30,134 nucleotides of DNA from JAHFRG01 sp041495205 (GCA_041495205.1 JBGQCF010000027.1:1-30134), one strand, 5' to 3'. Positions 1-8,327 are shown, counted from the first letter of the stretch. The notes: generated by a model from the sequence alone, not told the origin. Made by a program: numbers and translations.

Positions 1-16
1 AATGCTTAAGCGGAGG

Positions 17-382
17 CTAATTCAGGAAACGCGAATAAAGGATGGTTTGCGGCGGTTCGGTATGTGGAACTGGCTGCGCAGGCACTGCTGGCGTAGCGCC
101 CACTTCAAACAAGGCAAGCCGCAGTACCGGCAGAGTTGCTGCGGGCATGGCAGGTACTTCATAAGCACCGGAAGTTTGATTCGCTTGGGTGCAGTGTGTA
201 AGACAAGCATTGGGGTTGAACTTGTCTGCATGGTGGCAAACAGCGTCCGCGGCCGGGTTGAAAGCACCGCGCGGCGCCGAATCAGGAAGCGTGCAGGCGT
301 GCGCAACCAGGCTTAACTGGGCGAACACCATCAGCCCCAGGGTAAGGCGGGATACGATTGATGAAAAACACCGCATGCTCAT
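17..382 (-). CDS. Small exported Cys/His-containing protein, possibly metal-resistance associated
   Basis: About 121 residues from the ATG at 382; a GTG at 391 and an ATG at 376 are other possible starts, and none has a clear ribosome binding site. The N-terminus is a typical signal peptide (hydrophobic run LTLGLMVFAQLSLVAHA). The mature part carries several Cys and His residues (CHHAD, CLTHC), then a Pro/Ala/Val-rich stretch and the end PPQTILYSRFLN. Small secreted proteins of this build, ending in a hydrophobic-aromatic tail, are often found near copper/heavy-metal efflux genes in betaproteobacteria; that link is a recollection of pattern and not shown here. Codon use looks coding, with GC-rich third positions. 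It is divergent from argA, and whatever lies downstream is outside the window. The function is unknown, and metal binding is only an inference from the Cys/His pattern. Confidence 0.6.
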   Translation of the reverse strand: MSMRCFSSIVSRLTLGLMVFAQLSLVAHACTLPDSAPRGAFNPAADAVCHHADKFNPNACLTHCTQANQTSGAYEVPAMPAATLPVLRLALFEVGATPAVPAQPVPHTEPPQTILYSRFLN

Positions 383-548
383 GCTACTCACAATAATAAT
401 GATGTATTGACTGCGGCCTTACTGTAGTCGCTTTGGTTTCGCATGGCAAGCCGCCATATCGGTGTTGCTTTTCCTTGAAGTGCTTATCCACTATGATGGC
501 GTAAAAACCCTAACAGTTGGCCGTATTATCCGGTCTTCCCGTTTAACT

Positions 549-1877
549 ATGCCGCACACCACTCCCACCGACGCAATGGCATTCGTGCAATGGCTGCGCT
601 CGGTTGCCCCCTACATACACGCATTCCGCGGGCACACTTTCGTAATCGCTTTCGGCGGCGAAGTGGTGAGCGACGGCGGATTTGTCGCGTTGACTCATGA
701 TTTCAACCTGTTGCACAGCCTTGGGGTGCGCCTGGTGCTGGTGCACGGCGCGCGCGCGCAAATCGAAGCGAGGCTCAATGCGCTGGGTCATGCGAGCCGT
801 TACGTGAAAGACTTGCGCGTTACCGACAATACCGCTTTGCAATGCGCCAAGGAAGCGGTCGGCCGCATACGCGTTGAAATCGAGGCGCTGCTGTCAATGG
901 GACTGCCGAATTCACCAATGGCAGGCGCGCAAATCCGCGTCGCCAGCGGTAACTTTGTCATTGCCAAGCCCATGGGCGTGATTGCAGGCGTGGACCTGCA
1001 GCATACCGGAGAGGTGCGGAAAATTGATGCGGCCGCGATCGGGAAACGCCTGAATGAGGGGGAAATGGTGCTGCTTTCGCCGCTCGGTTATTCTCCCACC
1101 GGCGAGATTTTCAATCTTGCCCTGGAAGATGTCGCGACTTCCGCTGCGATTGCACTTGGCGCAGACAAGCTGATATTTCTGATGGACGAGGACGGCGTTA
1201 CTGATGCTTCAGGCAAGCCGCTCAACGAACTCACGGTGCCGGAGGCGGACCGGTTATTGACCAAAAAGACAAGATTATCCGGCGATGTTAGGCTATATCT
1301 GCCGTGCGCGGCGCGCGCCTGTCGCCAAGGGGTTGCGCGCGCGCATCTGTTGTCGCGCCACGTGGACGGCGCCGTGCTGCTCGAATTGTTCACCCACGAA
1401 GGCATAGGCAGCATGGTGACGCCGGCGGGGGTGGAAAAACTGCGCCAGGCGCGGATTGAAGATGTGGGGGGCATACTCGCGCTGATCGAGCCGCTGGAAA
1501 AGCAGGGTGTGCTGGTGCGGCGCCCGCGCGAATTGCTGGAAATGGAAATGGACCGCTTCAGTGTGATGGAGCACGACGGCGTGATTATCGGCTGCGCAGC
1601 GCTTTATCCTTTTGCGCGCGATGGCGCCGGAGAACTGGCTTGCCTGGTGGTGCAGCAGAAATACCGCAATAAGGGCTGCGGTGATATCCTGTTGCAGCGC
1701 ATTGAAAAACAGGCGCGCGAGGCCGGCATGCGCAAACTGTTTGTGCTCACCACGCGTGCCGCGCACTGGTTTATCGAACGCGGCTTCAAGGAAGCCGCAG
1801 TGGAACAGCTGCCGATGCAGAAGCAGGCGCTTTACAACTACCAGCGCCGTTCCAAGGTGTTGGTGAACCGGCTTTGA
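549..1877 (+). CDS. argA: Amino-acid N-acetyltransferase (N-acetylglutamate synthase)
   Basis: Acetylates glutamate with acetyl-CoA, the first step of arginine synthesis in the cytoplasm. The protein has the two-domain ArgA build: an amino-acid-kinase-like domain at about residues 20-280 (HTFVIAFGGEVVSDGG, then LHSLGVRLVLVHGAR) and a C-terminal GNAT acetyltransferase domain from about 295 (ELACLVVQQKYRNKGCGD is the acetyl-CoA loop). The frame is open back to a GTG at 462, but the ATG at 549 gives 442 residues, matching the 443 of E. coli ArgA, and begins close to the conserved FVQWLRSVAPYIHAFRG segment. In ArgA the kinase-like domain usually serves arginine feedback inhibition. The gene is followed after 52 bp by a same-strand c-di-GMP signalling gene. 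The identification is very secure; only the start is open. Confidence 0.93.
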   Translation: MPHTTPTDAMAFVQWLRSVAPYIHAFRGHTFVIAFGGEVVSDGGFVALTHDFNLLHSLGVRLVLVHGARAQIEARLNALGHASRYVKDLRVTDNTALQCAKEAVGRIRVEIEALLSMGLPNSPMAGAQIRVASGNFVIAKPMGVIAGVDLQHTGEVRKIDAAAIGKRLNEGEMVLLSPLGYSPTGEIFNLALEDVATSAAIALGADKLIFLMDEDGVTDASGKPLNELTVPEADRLLTKKTRLSGDVRLYLPCAARACRQGVARAHLLSRHVDGAVLLELFTHEGIGSMVTPAGVEKLRQARIEDVGGILALIEPLEKQGVLVRRPRELLEMEMDRFSVMEHDGVIIGCAALYPFARDGAGELACLVVQQKYRNKGCGDILLQRIEKQAREAGMRKLFVLTTRAAHWFIERGFKEAAVEQLPMQKQALYNYQRRSKVLVNRL

Positions 1878-1929
1878 AAAAATATAAGAGCCAATCGCTG
1901 CACTGGCGGCGCTTGGGAGGACGAAACCC

Positions 1930-4707
1930 GTGAAGTGGTTTTTACGAACAAAATCGTTGCGCCTGAAACTGGTGCTGATCACTGTGCTGGTGGAAGTGGT
2001 AATGTTGACGCTGCTGGTTGCCAACAGCATTTGGCTGATTGATAACGTGCTGGATGAGCAGGCAAGATCCCGGGTGAAGCTGCTCTTCCCCTTGCTCAGC
2101 GCCTCTCTGGCCACGCCGCTTGCTCAGGGCAATGTGGCCTCAGCCAAACAGATTCTCGCCGATACCCAGATCCAAGAAGGGTTGCTGTATGCGCTGCTTT
2201 TCGATGACAAAGGCAACCCGATCGCCGGAGGCGAGCACCAGTTGCCGGCAGCCGGCACCCCCAATCTGTACGATGCCTGGATTCCCATCGAACGGGATGG
2301 CAAGACCTACGGCAGTTTGCATTTGGGTATTTCCACAGCTTACCTGAGCGCAGCAAAGAAAAAGCTGTTCTGGGAAAGCTTGGTGATCGCCGGGGGCGAG
2401 GTGGCGCTTTCTTTGCTGTTATTCCTTGCCTTGGGTTACTGGCTGACCAAGCATCTAAGGGAGCTCGTAGACGCCGGGAGGGCCGTGGCAAGCGGCAACT
2501 ACGCAGTGCGGGTGGCGGTGGCTTCCGGCGATGAAGTGGGCAAGCTTACCTCCACCTTCAACGTTATGGCTGAGGCGGTGCAGAATCGGGTTAAGGAGTT
2601 GCGCGAGGGAGAGGCGACATTTCGCGCTATCGCCGATTACAGCCATGACTGGGAGCTGTGGACCGGCCCCAAGGGCAAAGCGGTATGGGTGAACCCTTCA
2701 GTGCAGCGGCTGACGGGTTACCTGCCCGAGGAATGTCTGGCAATGGAGGATTTTCCGGCGGCGATTATTGACCCGGAAGACGTCCCGCGCTTTCGCGAAT
2801 TCTCGCGGCAAATTACCCGGGGCACGAAAGGCAGTGATCTTGAATTCCGCGTGCGGCGCAAGGATGGCTCGAGCTTCTGGGCGGCAGCCACCTGGCAACC
2901 GATTTACGGCAGCCAGGGTGAGTACCTGGGTGTTCGCTGTAGCATTCGCGACATCACCGAGCGCAAGAAAGTCGAGCTCGATTTGCAGACGACGGTAAAA
3001 CAGCTCGAACTCACGCAGGGCAGCCAACACCAATATATCCAGCGAGCGCAGGAAGAGCGGACGCGGCTTATTTCTCTGCTCACGGCGATGGACATGGGCA
3101 TTTTGTTTGTAGGCAAGGAAGGCGTCGCCTACTACAACCCGACACTAGCGCGGGTTTGGGGTTTCACTCAGGAGATAGATCTCCACGGCATGAATACCGA
3201 GAATTTGCTGGCCGTAGTCACCAAGCAGGTGGCCCGCCCCCAAGAATACGCGCAACATGTCTTGCAGATGTCCGCCGCCGAGGAGAATTCCAAGGGATAT
3301 GAATTTACCTTGGCCGACGGCCGCATGCTGCTGGAGACCACCTACCTGGTGCCTGCGGAGGACGGGCAGCATCTCGGCAGACTCTGGGTTTACAAAGATA
3401 TTACGCAGGAGCGCCGCACCGCGGAGCAGTTAATCTATCTTGCGGAGCGCGATGCGCTTACCGGCCTGTATAACCGCCACCGCTTCCAGGAAGAGCTGGG
3501 ACGCATGATCGCGGAAGCGGAACGCCGCAATTCGACGGTGGGGCTGCTGTTTTTCGACCTCGACGAATTCAAGTATATCAACGATACCTATGGCCATCGC
3601 GCCGGCGACGCGATACTCATCCGCGTTGCCGGCGAAATGAACGCGCAGGTGCGGCGCAATGAAATCTTCAGCCGTTTGGGCGGGGATGAGTTCGCGATTC
3701 TGGTGCCGGATGTCGCTGAAAACGAGCTGCACGTAGTGGCTGAACGGATGGTGCATTCCATTTCGCAAATCCCGTTCCATTTCGAAGGGCAGAACCTCAG
3801 GCTTACCACCAGCTTGGGTATAGCGGTGTTTCCCGATCACGCTGAGAACGCCGAAGAACTGGTGGCGCATGCCGACGCCGCGATGTACCAGGCCAAGGAG
3901 GCCGGCAAAAACGCGTGGCGCGTCTACCACCCCACCAGCGACAGCTCGAGACAAATGCTGTCGCGCATTGCCTGGAACGATCGCATCCGCAGCGCCCTGC
4001 AGAATGACCTGATGTACCTGGATTTCCAGGGCGTGTTCCATGCTGTTGACGGCCGGCTTTCGCATATCGAGGCGCTGGTGCGCATGAAAGATGAGTCGGG
4101 CGACGTGATCATGCCGGCGGCCTTCCTTCCGCTCACGGAAAAAAGCGGCATCATCCTGGAAATCGACCGCTGGGTGATCAATAAGATGGTCACTTTGCTT
4201 GCGAGTTCTTCGGCCATTCCCCCGGTCGCAGTGAATGTCTCCGGACGCTCGCTCGCTGATCCGGAATTACCGCGGTTCATCGGCGATACGCTGAACAAGC
4301 TCGATGTCGACCCGAAACGGCTAATGGTGGAACTTACCGAGACTTCTGCAGTGACGGATTTGCATAACGCGCAGCGCTTCATTAAAGCCCTGCACCAGAC
4401 GGGCTGCGGGGTTTGCCTGGATGACTTCGGCAGCGGTTTCTCCTCGTTTGCTTACCTCAAGCATCTGAACGTGGACATCGTGAAAATAGATGGCCTGTTC
4501 ATTCGCAGTCTGCCCAATGATCAAGACAACCAGGTATTCGTCAAGGCCATCATTGATGTAGCGCGCGGCATGCATAAGACCACCGTGGCAGAATCGGTTG
4601 AAGACCGCAAAACTCTGGAGATGGTGATGGGCTTTGGTGTGGACATGGTGCAGGGTTATTATCTGGAAAAACCGCACTCCGGCCATGTGGTGGTAACCAA
4701 GGTCTGA
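1930..4707 (+). CDS. Membrane PAS-PAS-GGDEF-EAL c-di-GMP signalling protein
   Basis: A 925-residue inner-membrane protein. Order: transmembrane helix (about 13-38), periplasmic sensor region (about 40-145), second helix (about 150-172), HAMP (about 172-222), PAS with PAC (about 228-350, ending GVRCSIRDITERKK), a short coiled coil, a second PAS (about 380-495), GGDEF (about 505-660) and EAL (about 670-920). The diguanylate cyclase signature GGDEF is intact at 584-588; the inhibitory site five residues upstream reads RRNE instead of RxxD. The EAL signature is intact (EALVR at 714) and the other phosphodiesterase landmarks are present: VNVSG, VELTET, DDFGSG at 831, KID, AESVE and QGYYLEKP. Either activity is therefore possible. 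The start is GTG, supported by GGGAGGA about 8 nt upstream. The periplasmic domain is not recognised, so the ligand is unknown. Confidence 0.93.
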   Translation: MKWFLRTKSLRLKLVLITVLVEVVMLTLLVANSIWLIDNVLDEQARSRVKLLFPLLSASLATPLAQGNVASAKQILADTQIQEGLLYALLFDDKGNPIAGGEHQLPAAGTPNLYDAWIPIERDGKTYGSLHLGISTAYLSAAKKKLFWESLVIAGGEVALSLLLFLALGYWLTKHLRELVDAGRAVASGNYAVRVAVASGDEVGKLTSTFNVMAEAVQNRVKELREGEATFRAIADYSHDWELWTGPKGKAVWVNPSVQRLTGYLPEECLAMEDFPAAIIDPEDVPRFREFSRQITRGTKGSDLEFRVRRKDGSSFWAAATWQPIYGSQGEYLGVRCSIRDITERKKVELDLQTTVKQLELTQGSQHQYIQRAQEERTRLISLLTAMDMGILFVGKEGVAYYNPTLARVWGFTQEIDLHGMNTENLLAVVTKQVARPQEYAQHVLQMSAAEENSKGYEFTLADGRMLLETTYLVPAEDGQHLGRLWVYKDITQERRTAEQLIYLAERDALTGLYNRHRFQEELGRMIAEAERRNSTVGLLFFDLDEFKYINDTYGHRAGDAILIRVAGEMNAQVRRNEIFSRLGGDEFAILVPDVAENELHVVAERMVHSISQIPFHFEGQNLRLTTSLGIAVFPDHAENAEELVAHADAAMYQAKEAGKNAWRVYHPTSDSSRQMLSRIAWNDRIRSALQNDLMYLDFQGVFHAVDGRLSHIEALVRMKDESGDVIMPAAFLPLTEKSGIILEIDRWVINKMVTLLASSSAIPPVAVNVSGRSLADPELPRFIGDTLNKLDVDPKRLMVELTETSAVTDLHNAQRFIKALHQTGCGVCLDDFGSGFSSFAYLKHLNVDIVKIDGLFIRSLPNDQDNQVFVKAIIDVARGMHKTTVAESVEDRKTLEMVMGFGVDMVQGYYLEKPHSGHVVVTKV

Positions 4708-4748
4708 GCGAGGTTCATCAAACCCGGACAAGAGTCGCGGAGAATGAA

Positions 4749-5027
4749 ATGGCGAGAATGGTGAAATGCCTCAAACTCGGGCGCGAAGCAGAAGGCCTCG
4801 ATTACCCGCCATACCCGGGGGAGTTGGGGAAACGCATATTCGAGAATGTCTCGAAAGAAGCCTGGAAAGCCTGGCTTGAACACCAGAAAATGCTGGTCAA
4901 CGAGAACCGGTTGAACCTGGCAGATGCCAAGGCCAGGAAGTATCTCGCGGAGCAGATGGAGAAACACTTTTTCGGCGCCGGCGCCGATGTCGCTGCCGGC
5001 TATGTGGCGCCCGGGCAAACGAAATAA
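4749..5027 (+). CDS. yggX: YggX-type probable Fe(2+)-trafficking / oxidative damage protection protein
   Basis: A 92-residue cytoplasmic protein with the full YggX pattern: Cys at position 7, then LGREAEGLDYPPYPGELGKR, KEAWKAWLEHQKMLVNEN and a C-terminal GY.APGQ tail. In enteric bacteria YggX protects Fe-S clusters from oxidative damage and has been proposed to move ferrous iron; MutY/YggX gene pairing is common there, but here the neighbours are the GGDEF-EAL gene (41 bp upstream, same strand) and rpiA (convergent). A GGAGA sequence lies 5 nt before the ATG. A different-frame ATG at 4744 overlaps the ribosome binding region but opens no sensible protein. Length matches the family (E. coli 91). 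Confidence 0.95.
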   Translation: MARMVKCLKLGREAEGLDYPPYPGELGKRIFENVSKEAWKAWLEHQKMLVNENRLNLADAKARKYLAEQMEKHFFGAGADVAAGYVAPGQTK

Positions 5028-5043
5028 AACGTTTTTGTCTCTA

Positions 5044-5088
5044 ATTTTGCCCGCAACGCAATTCGCGGAGAACTTAATCAGAGGTTCC
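5044..5088 (-). repeat. Relic end of the IS5-like MITE (copy 3)
   Basis: These 45 bases match one end of the complete element at 5763-6037 (the end facing rpiA) with about six differences, including the terminal sequence GGAACCTCTGATTAAGT read on the minus strand. The other end is missing: no second GGAACC terminus occurs between the yggX stop and this point. The relic fills most of the yggX-rpiA gap and ends one base before the rpiA stop codon. Strand is given as the orientation in which the terminus reads GGAACC. Confidence 0.75.
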
Positions 5089-5089
5089 C

Positions 5090-5746
5090 TCAAGTATAAG
5101 TTTTGACGCCGTCCGCGCAGCCTAATAGCAAGACGTCCGCAGGCCGCTTGGCGAAAATGCCGTTGCATACCATGCCGGTGATCTGGTTGAGCTTGGCCTC
5201 GAGCTCCACCGGATTGAGAATCTGCATGCCATGCACGTCGAGGATGATGTTGCCGTTGTCGGTGGTGAAGCCTGCGCGCAGCTCGGGGAATCCGCCCAAT
5301 TTAACCAGCTCGCGCGCCACATAGCCTCGTGCCAGCGGTATCACTTCCACCGGTAGCGGGAATTTGCCGAGCACATCAACCAGCTTGCTTTGGTCGGCGA
5401 TGCATAGGAACTTGCGCGCCGTCGCGGCGATGATTTTCTCTCGCGTCAATGCTCCGCCCCCGCCTTTTATCATGTGCAGATGCCGGGTGATTTCGTCGGC
5501 GCCGTCCACATAAACCGCAAGCTCGTTCACGCCGTTCAAATCCAGCACCGGAATGCCGAGGCTTTTCAGGCGCCGCGCGGTGATTTCGGAACTCGCCACC
5601 GCGCCTTCCAGCTTGTGTTTGATCTTGCCGAGCTCGTCAATGAAATAGTTTGCGGTGGAGCCGGTGCCCACGCCGACGGTACAACCGTCAGGCACATATT
5701 GAATAGCGGCGCGTGCCGCGGCTTGTTTTAATTCATCCTGTGTCAT
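5090..5746 (-). CDS. rpiA: Ribose-5-phosphate isomerase A
   Basis: Interconverts ribose 5-phosphate and ribulose 5-phosphate in the non-oxidative pentose phosphate pathway. The 218 residues match RpiA (E. coli 219) and show the phosphate-binding GTGSTA loop, the DGADEIT motif and KGGGGALTREK with the catalytic lysine region. The start ATG is preceded by an AGGGA about 9 nt upstream (5754-5758), the only plausible ribosome binding site. Upstream, a MITE begins 16 bp before the start codon, so any promoter must lie inside the element or beyond it, some 290 bp away. Downstream, the stop codon is one base from a MITE relic. Function is certain; transcription source is open. Confidence 0.96.
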   Translation of the reverse strand: MTQDELKQAAARAAIQYVPDGCTVGVGTGSTANYFIDELGKIKHKLEGAVASSEITARRLKSLGIPVLDLNGVNELAVYVDGADEITRHLHMIKGGGGALTREKIIAATARKFLCIADQSKLVDVLGKFPLPVEVIPLARGYVARELVKLGGFPELRAGFTTDNGNIILDVHGMQILNPVELEAKLNQITGMVCNGIFAKRPADVLLLGCADGVKTYT

Positions 5747-5762
5747 GTGTTCAAATCCCTAA

Positions 5763-6037
5763 GGAACCTCTGATTAAGTCCTTCGTGAACCGCGTTGCTG
5801 GCAAAATGCGGATGGCTGCGAGGCGCGCGACGAAGGTCGTAGCCGGGACTACGAAGCCGAGGAGCGCAACGACGCAGACGCCGCATTTTACCGCAACCCA
5901 TATGGGACGGGGCTTTCCGGGCGGTCTGCTTTGTCGCTCGGCTTGCCAAGGGGGGTAGCCATTGGCTGCGCCTCGCTTCGCGCATCCCATCCCGGAAAGC
6001 CACCGTCGCGGCCACGCGGGACTTAATCAGAGGTTCC
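5763..6037. mobile_element. Complete 275-bp MITE with IS5-like ends (copy 1)
   Basis: The element has a perfect 19-bp terminal inverted repeat, GGAACCTCTGATTAAGTCC, which continues imperfectly inward. It is flanked by a 4-bp direct repeat CTAA (5759-5762 and 6038-6041), the expected target duplication. IS5-group transposons have ends beginning GGAA and ending near AAGTC, and duplicate a 4-bp YTAR-type site, so this is probably a non-autonomous derivative mobilised by an IS5-type transposase; no transposase gene is in the window. Copy 2 at 29790 is the same element inverted. A 6-bp stem (TCGTAG/CTACGA) inside the element is kept in both copies while its loop differs. The open frames crossing it are not convincing genes. 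Confidence 0.85.
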
Positions 6038-6171
6038 CTAATGGACGGTTTCCTTAGAATAACTATAAGCCGTGTTTTACACAATTTAACACTCTCCAGT
6101 TCTTGGCGCCCCCACTTCTGGTTTGGCATTAATCCTGATACCCTTTCGGTTTGTTGATCGGTGTGCCAACG

Positions 6172-7683
6172 ATGCGCAAAGATTATCTGGAAAAAATTCT
6201 TGCTTCCCGCGTCTACGAAGTTGCGCAGGAAACGCCCCTGGAGCTCGCTCCTAATCTCTCGGCGCGCATGCATAACCGCCTGCTGCTCAAGCGCGAGGAC
6301 ATGCAGCAAGTGTTTTCATTCAAGCTGCGCGGTGCCTACAATAAAATGGCGCAACTTCCGGTGGCGGTGCTAAAGCGCGGCGTGATTGCAGCTTCAGCAG
6401 GCAACCACGCGCAGGGTGTGGCGCTTGCCGCGCAAAAGCTCGGCTGCAAAGCAGTCATCGTCATGCCGGCCACCACGCCTCAGATCAAGGTGCAGGCGGT
6501 GGTGGCGCGCGGTGCTGAAGTGGTATTGCACGGCGATTCCTACGACGAGGCCTATGCCCGCGCGCTCAAGCTGGAAAAAGTGCGCAAGCTCACATTCGTG
6601 CACCCCTACGATGACCCGGACGTGATTGCCGGCCAGGGCACCATAGGCATGGAAATTTTGCGCCAGTGGACGCGTCCGATTCACGCCATTTTTGTCGCGG
6701 TGGGCGGCGGCGGACTGATTTCAGGCGTGGCGGCGTATGTCAAACGACTGCGTCCGGAAATCAAAATTATCGGCGTGCAGCCGGTAGATGCCGACGCTAT
6801 GGCGCGTTCTTTGAAAGCCGGCCGGCGCGTGAAACTCAGCCAAGTGGGATTATTTGCCGACGGTGTCGCGGTCAGGGAAGTGGGCAGGGAAACCTTCCGC
6901 TTGTGTCAGCAGTATGTGGACGAGATGGTGCTGGTCGATACCGACGCCATTTGCGCCGCGATCAAGGATGTGTTCGAGGACACCCGCACTATCTTGGAGC
7001 CGGCGGGCGCGCTGGCGATTGCCGGCGCCAAGGCGTATGCCGAGCGGGAAAAGCTGAGGGACAAAACCCTGGTTGCGATCGCCTGCGGCGCCAACATGAA
7101 TTTCGACCGGCTACGTTTTGTTGCGGAAAACGCCGAGCTTGGCGAAAAACGCGAAGCCATTCTCGCGGTGACTATTCCCGAGCGCCCCGGCAGCTTCAAG
7201 AAATTCTGCTCGCTGCTGGGCAAGCGTAACATCACCGAATTCAACTACCGCATTGCCGACCCCAAGGAGGCGCACATCTTTGTCGGCATCCAGGTGCATG
7301 ACAGCGAGGAGACCGCGAAATTGGTCGCCATGCTGGAGCGGCATCACTTGCGCACTCTGGATTTTTCCGACAACGAAATGGCGAAACTTCACGTTCGCCA
7401 TCTCGTGGGTGGCCACGCGTCGCTCGCCGACAACGAGTTGCTTTACCGCTTCGAATTCCCGGAGCGGCCGGGCGCGCTGATGAAGTTTTTGAACAGCATG
7501 CGCTCCGACTGGAACATCAGCCTGTTTCATTACCGCAACCACGGCGCCGATTACGGACGCGTGCTGGTGGGAATGCAGGTGCCGCCGCAAGAGATGGCGG
7601 AATTCCGCCACTTTCTCGCCAAGCTCGGCTACGCCTATTGGGATGAATCCAGGAACCCGGCTTACAAGCTTTTCTTAAGCTGA
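6172..7683 (+). CDS. ilvA: Threonine ammonia-lyase, biosynthetic (threonine deaminase)
   Basis: A PLP enzyme that converts threonine to 2-oxobutanoate, the entry step to isoleucine. The catalytic domain holds the PLP lysine in SFKLRGAYNKM (Lys51), the ASAGNHAQGVA substrate loop and the GGGGLISG phosphate-binding loop. Two ACT-like regulatory repeats follow (from about residues 330 and 423; IPERPGSFKKF and FPERPGALMKF), the form that is inhibited by isoleucine and relieved by valine. The frame is open to TTG codons at 6151 and 6154, but ATG at 6172 fits the family N-terminus and gives 503 residues (E. coli 514). There is no strong ribosome binding site. The upstream 130 bp beyond the MITE show no leader peptide. 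The 3' end overlaps the convergent cyclo-ligase gene by 22 bp. Confidence 0.95.
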   Translation: MRKDYLEKILASRVYEVAQETPLELAPNLSARMHNRLLLKREDMQQVFSFKLRGAYNKMAQLPVAVLKRGVIAASAGNHAQGVALAAQKLGCKAVIVMPATTPQIKVQAVVARGAEVVLHGDSYDEAYARALKLEKVRKLTFVHPYDDPDVIAGQGTIGMEILRQWTRPIHAIFVAVGGGGLISGVAAYVKRLRPEIKIIGVQPVDADAMARSLKAGRRVKLSQVGLFADGVAVREVGRETFRLCQQYVDEMVLVDTDAICAAIKDVFEDTRTILEPAGALAIAGAKAYAEREKLRDKTLVAIACGANMNFDRLRFVAENAELGEKREAILAVTIPERPGSFKKFCSLLGKRNITEFNYRIADPKEAHIFVGIQVHDSEETAKLVAMLERHHLRTLDFSDNEMAKLHVRHLVGGHASLADNELLYRFEFPERPGALMKFLNSMRSDWNISLFHYRNHGADYGRVLVGMQVPPQEMAEFRHFLAKLGYAYWDESRNPAYKLFLS

Positions 7684-8327
7684 AAGCCAGGATTAATCTT
7701 TTTTGCCACCAAAATAATCCTGGGCGATCGGGTGAGTAATTCAATTTTGCCGCTGCTTCGCTCATACACACCGCGCTCGGTGACTATGTAATCCATCGGA
7801 ATATCGTAGGGCTGCGGCTGAATCGTTGGCACTCTTGCCAGCTCGTAGGTCACCCCGATGACACAAGGGTGTTTTTTCAGGCTGGCCAGAGTGCGGTCGA
7901 AATAGCCGCCGCCGTAGCCAAGCCGGTGGCCCTGCTCGTCAAAGCCGTTCATCGGCACCAGCACGGTGTCGGGGGTCAACTCCGCCGAATCCACAGGATA
8001 AGGAATGTCGTACACGCCTTTGGCTATTTTCACGCCGGGGTGCCACTCGCGGAAAATCAGCGGCGTTTTTGGGGCCACTACGACCGGCAGGGCGGTAATC
8101 GCGCCGCGTTTTCGCAGCTCATGCATCAGGAAGCGCGCATCGAATTCATTTTGGTGGGGCCAGCAGAAAGCAACCACTCCATGCGCCAGATTAGGAAAGG
8201 CGCGCAGCAGGTGGCTGCTGATCGCTTCATTCCAGCGGGCGCGCTCCTCGGGATTCGCCGCAATGCGCCTGGCAATCAGTTCAGCGCGCAATTGTCTGCG
8301 CCACGCTTTGAGTTGTGCAACGTCCAT
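7662..8327 (-). CDS. 5-formyltetrahydrofolate cyclo-ligase
   Basis: Converts 5-formyl-THF to 5,10-methenyl-THF with ATP, salvaging a storage form of folate in the cytoplasm. The family signature NGFDEQGHRLGYGGGYFDR is intact, preceded by the FCWPHQNEFDAR and REWHPG regions. The open frame extends to 8417, but homologues begin close to the sequence LKAWRRQLRAELIARR, so ATG at 8327 (221 residues, weak GGAA upstream) or ATG at 8339 is more likely. The E. coli counterpart is YgfA/FAU. It is convergent with ilvA and overlaps its end by 22 bp; it is divergent from slt across roughly 80 bp that must hold both promoters. It connects in function to metF further along. Confidence 0.92.
   Translation of the reverse strand: MDVAQLKAWRRQLRAELIARRIAANPEERARWNEAISSHLLRAFPNLAHGVVAFCWPHQNEFDARFLMHELRKRGAITALPVVVAPKTPLIFREWHPGVKIAKGVYDIPYPVDSAELTPDTVLVPMNGFDEQGHRLGYGGGYFDRTLASLKKHPCVIGVTYELARVPTIQPQPYDIPMDYIVTERGVYERSSGKIELLTRSPRIILVAKKINPGFQLKKSL

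Noticed and set aside
1293..2114. 273-residue minus-strand open frame opposite argA and the GGDEF-EAL gene
   Set aside because: It is a shadow of argA's frame with His/Gln-rich composition and crosses two well-supported genes.
5751..6309. Open frames of 79 and 188 residues on the minus strand across the MITE
   Set aside because: They are composed of element sequence, start in or past its ends, and show no family resemblance; copy 2 disrupts the same reading.
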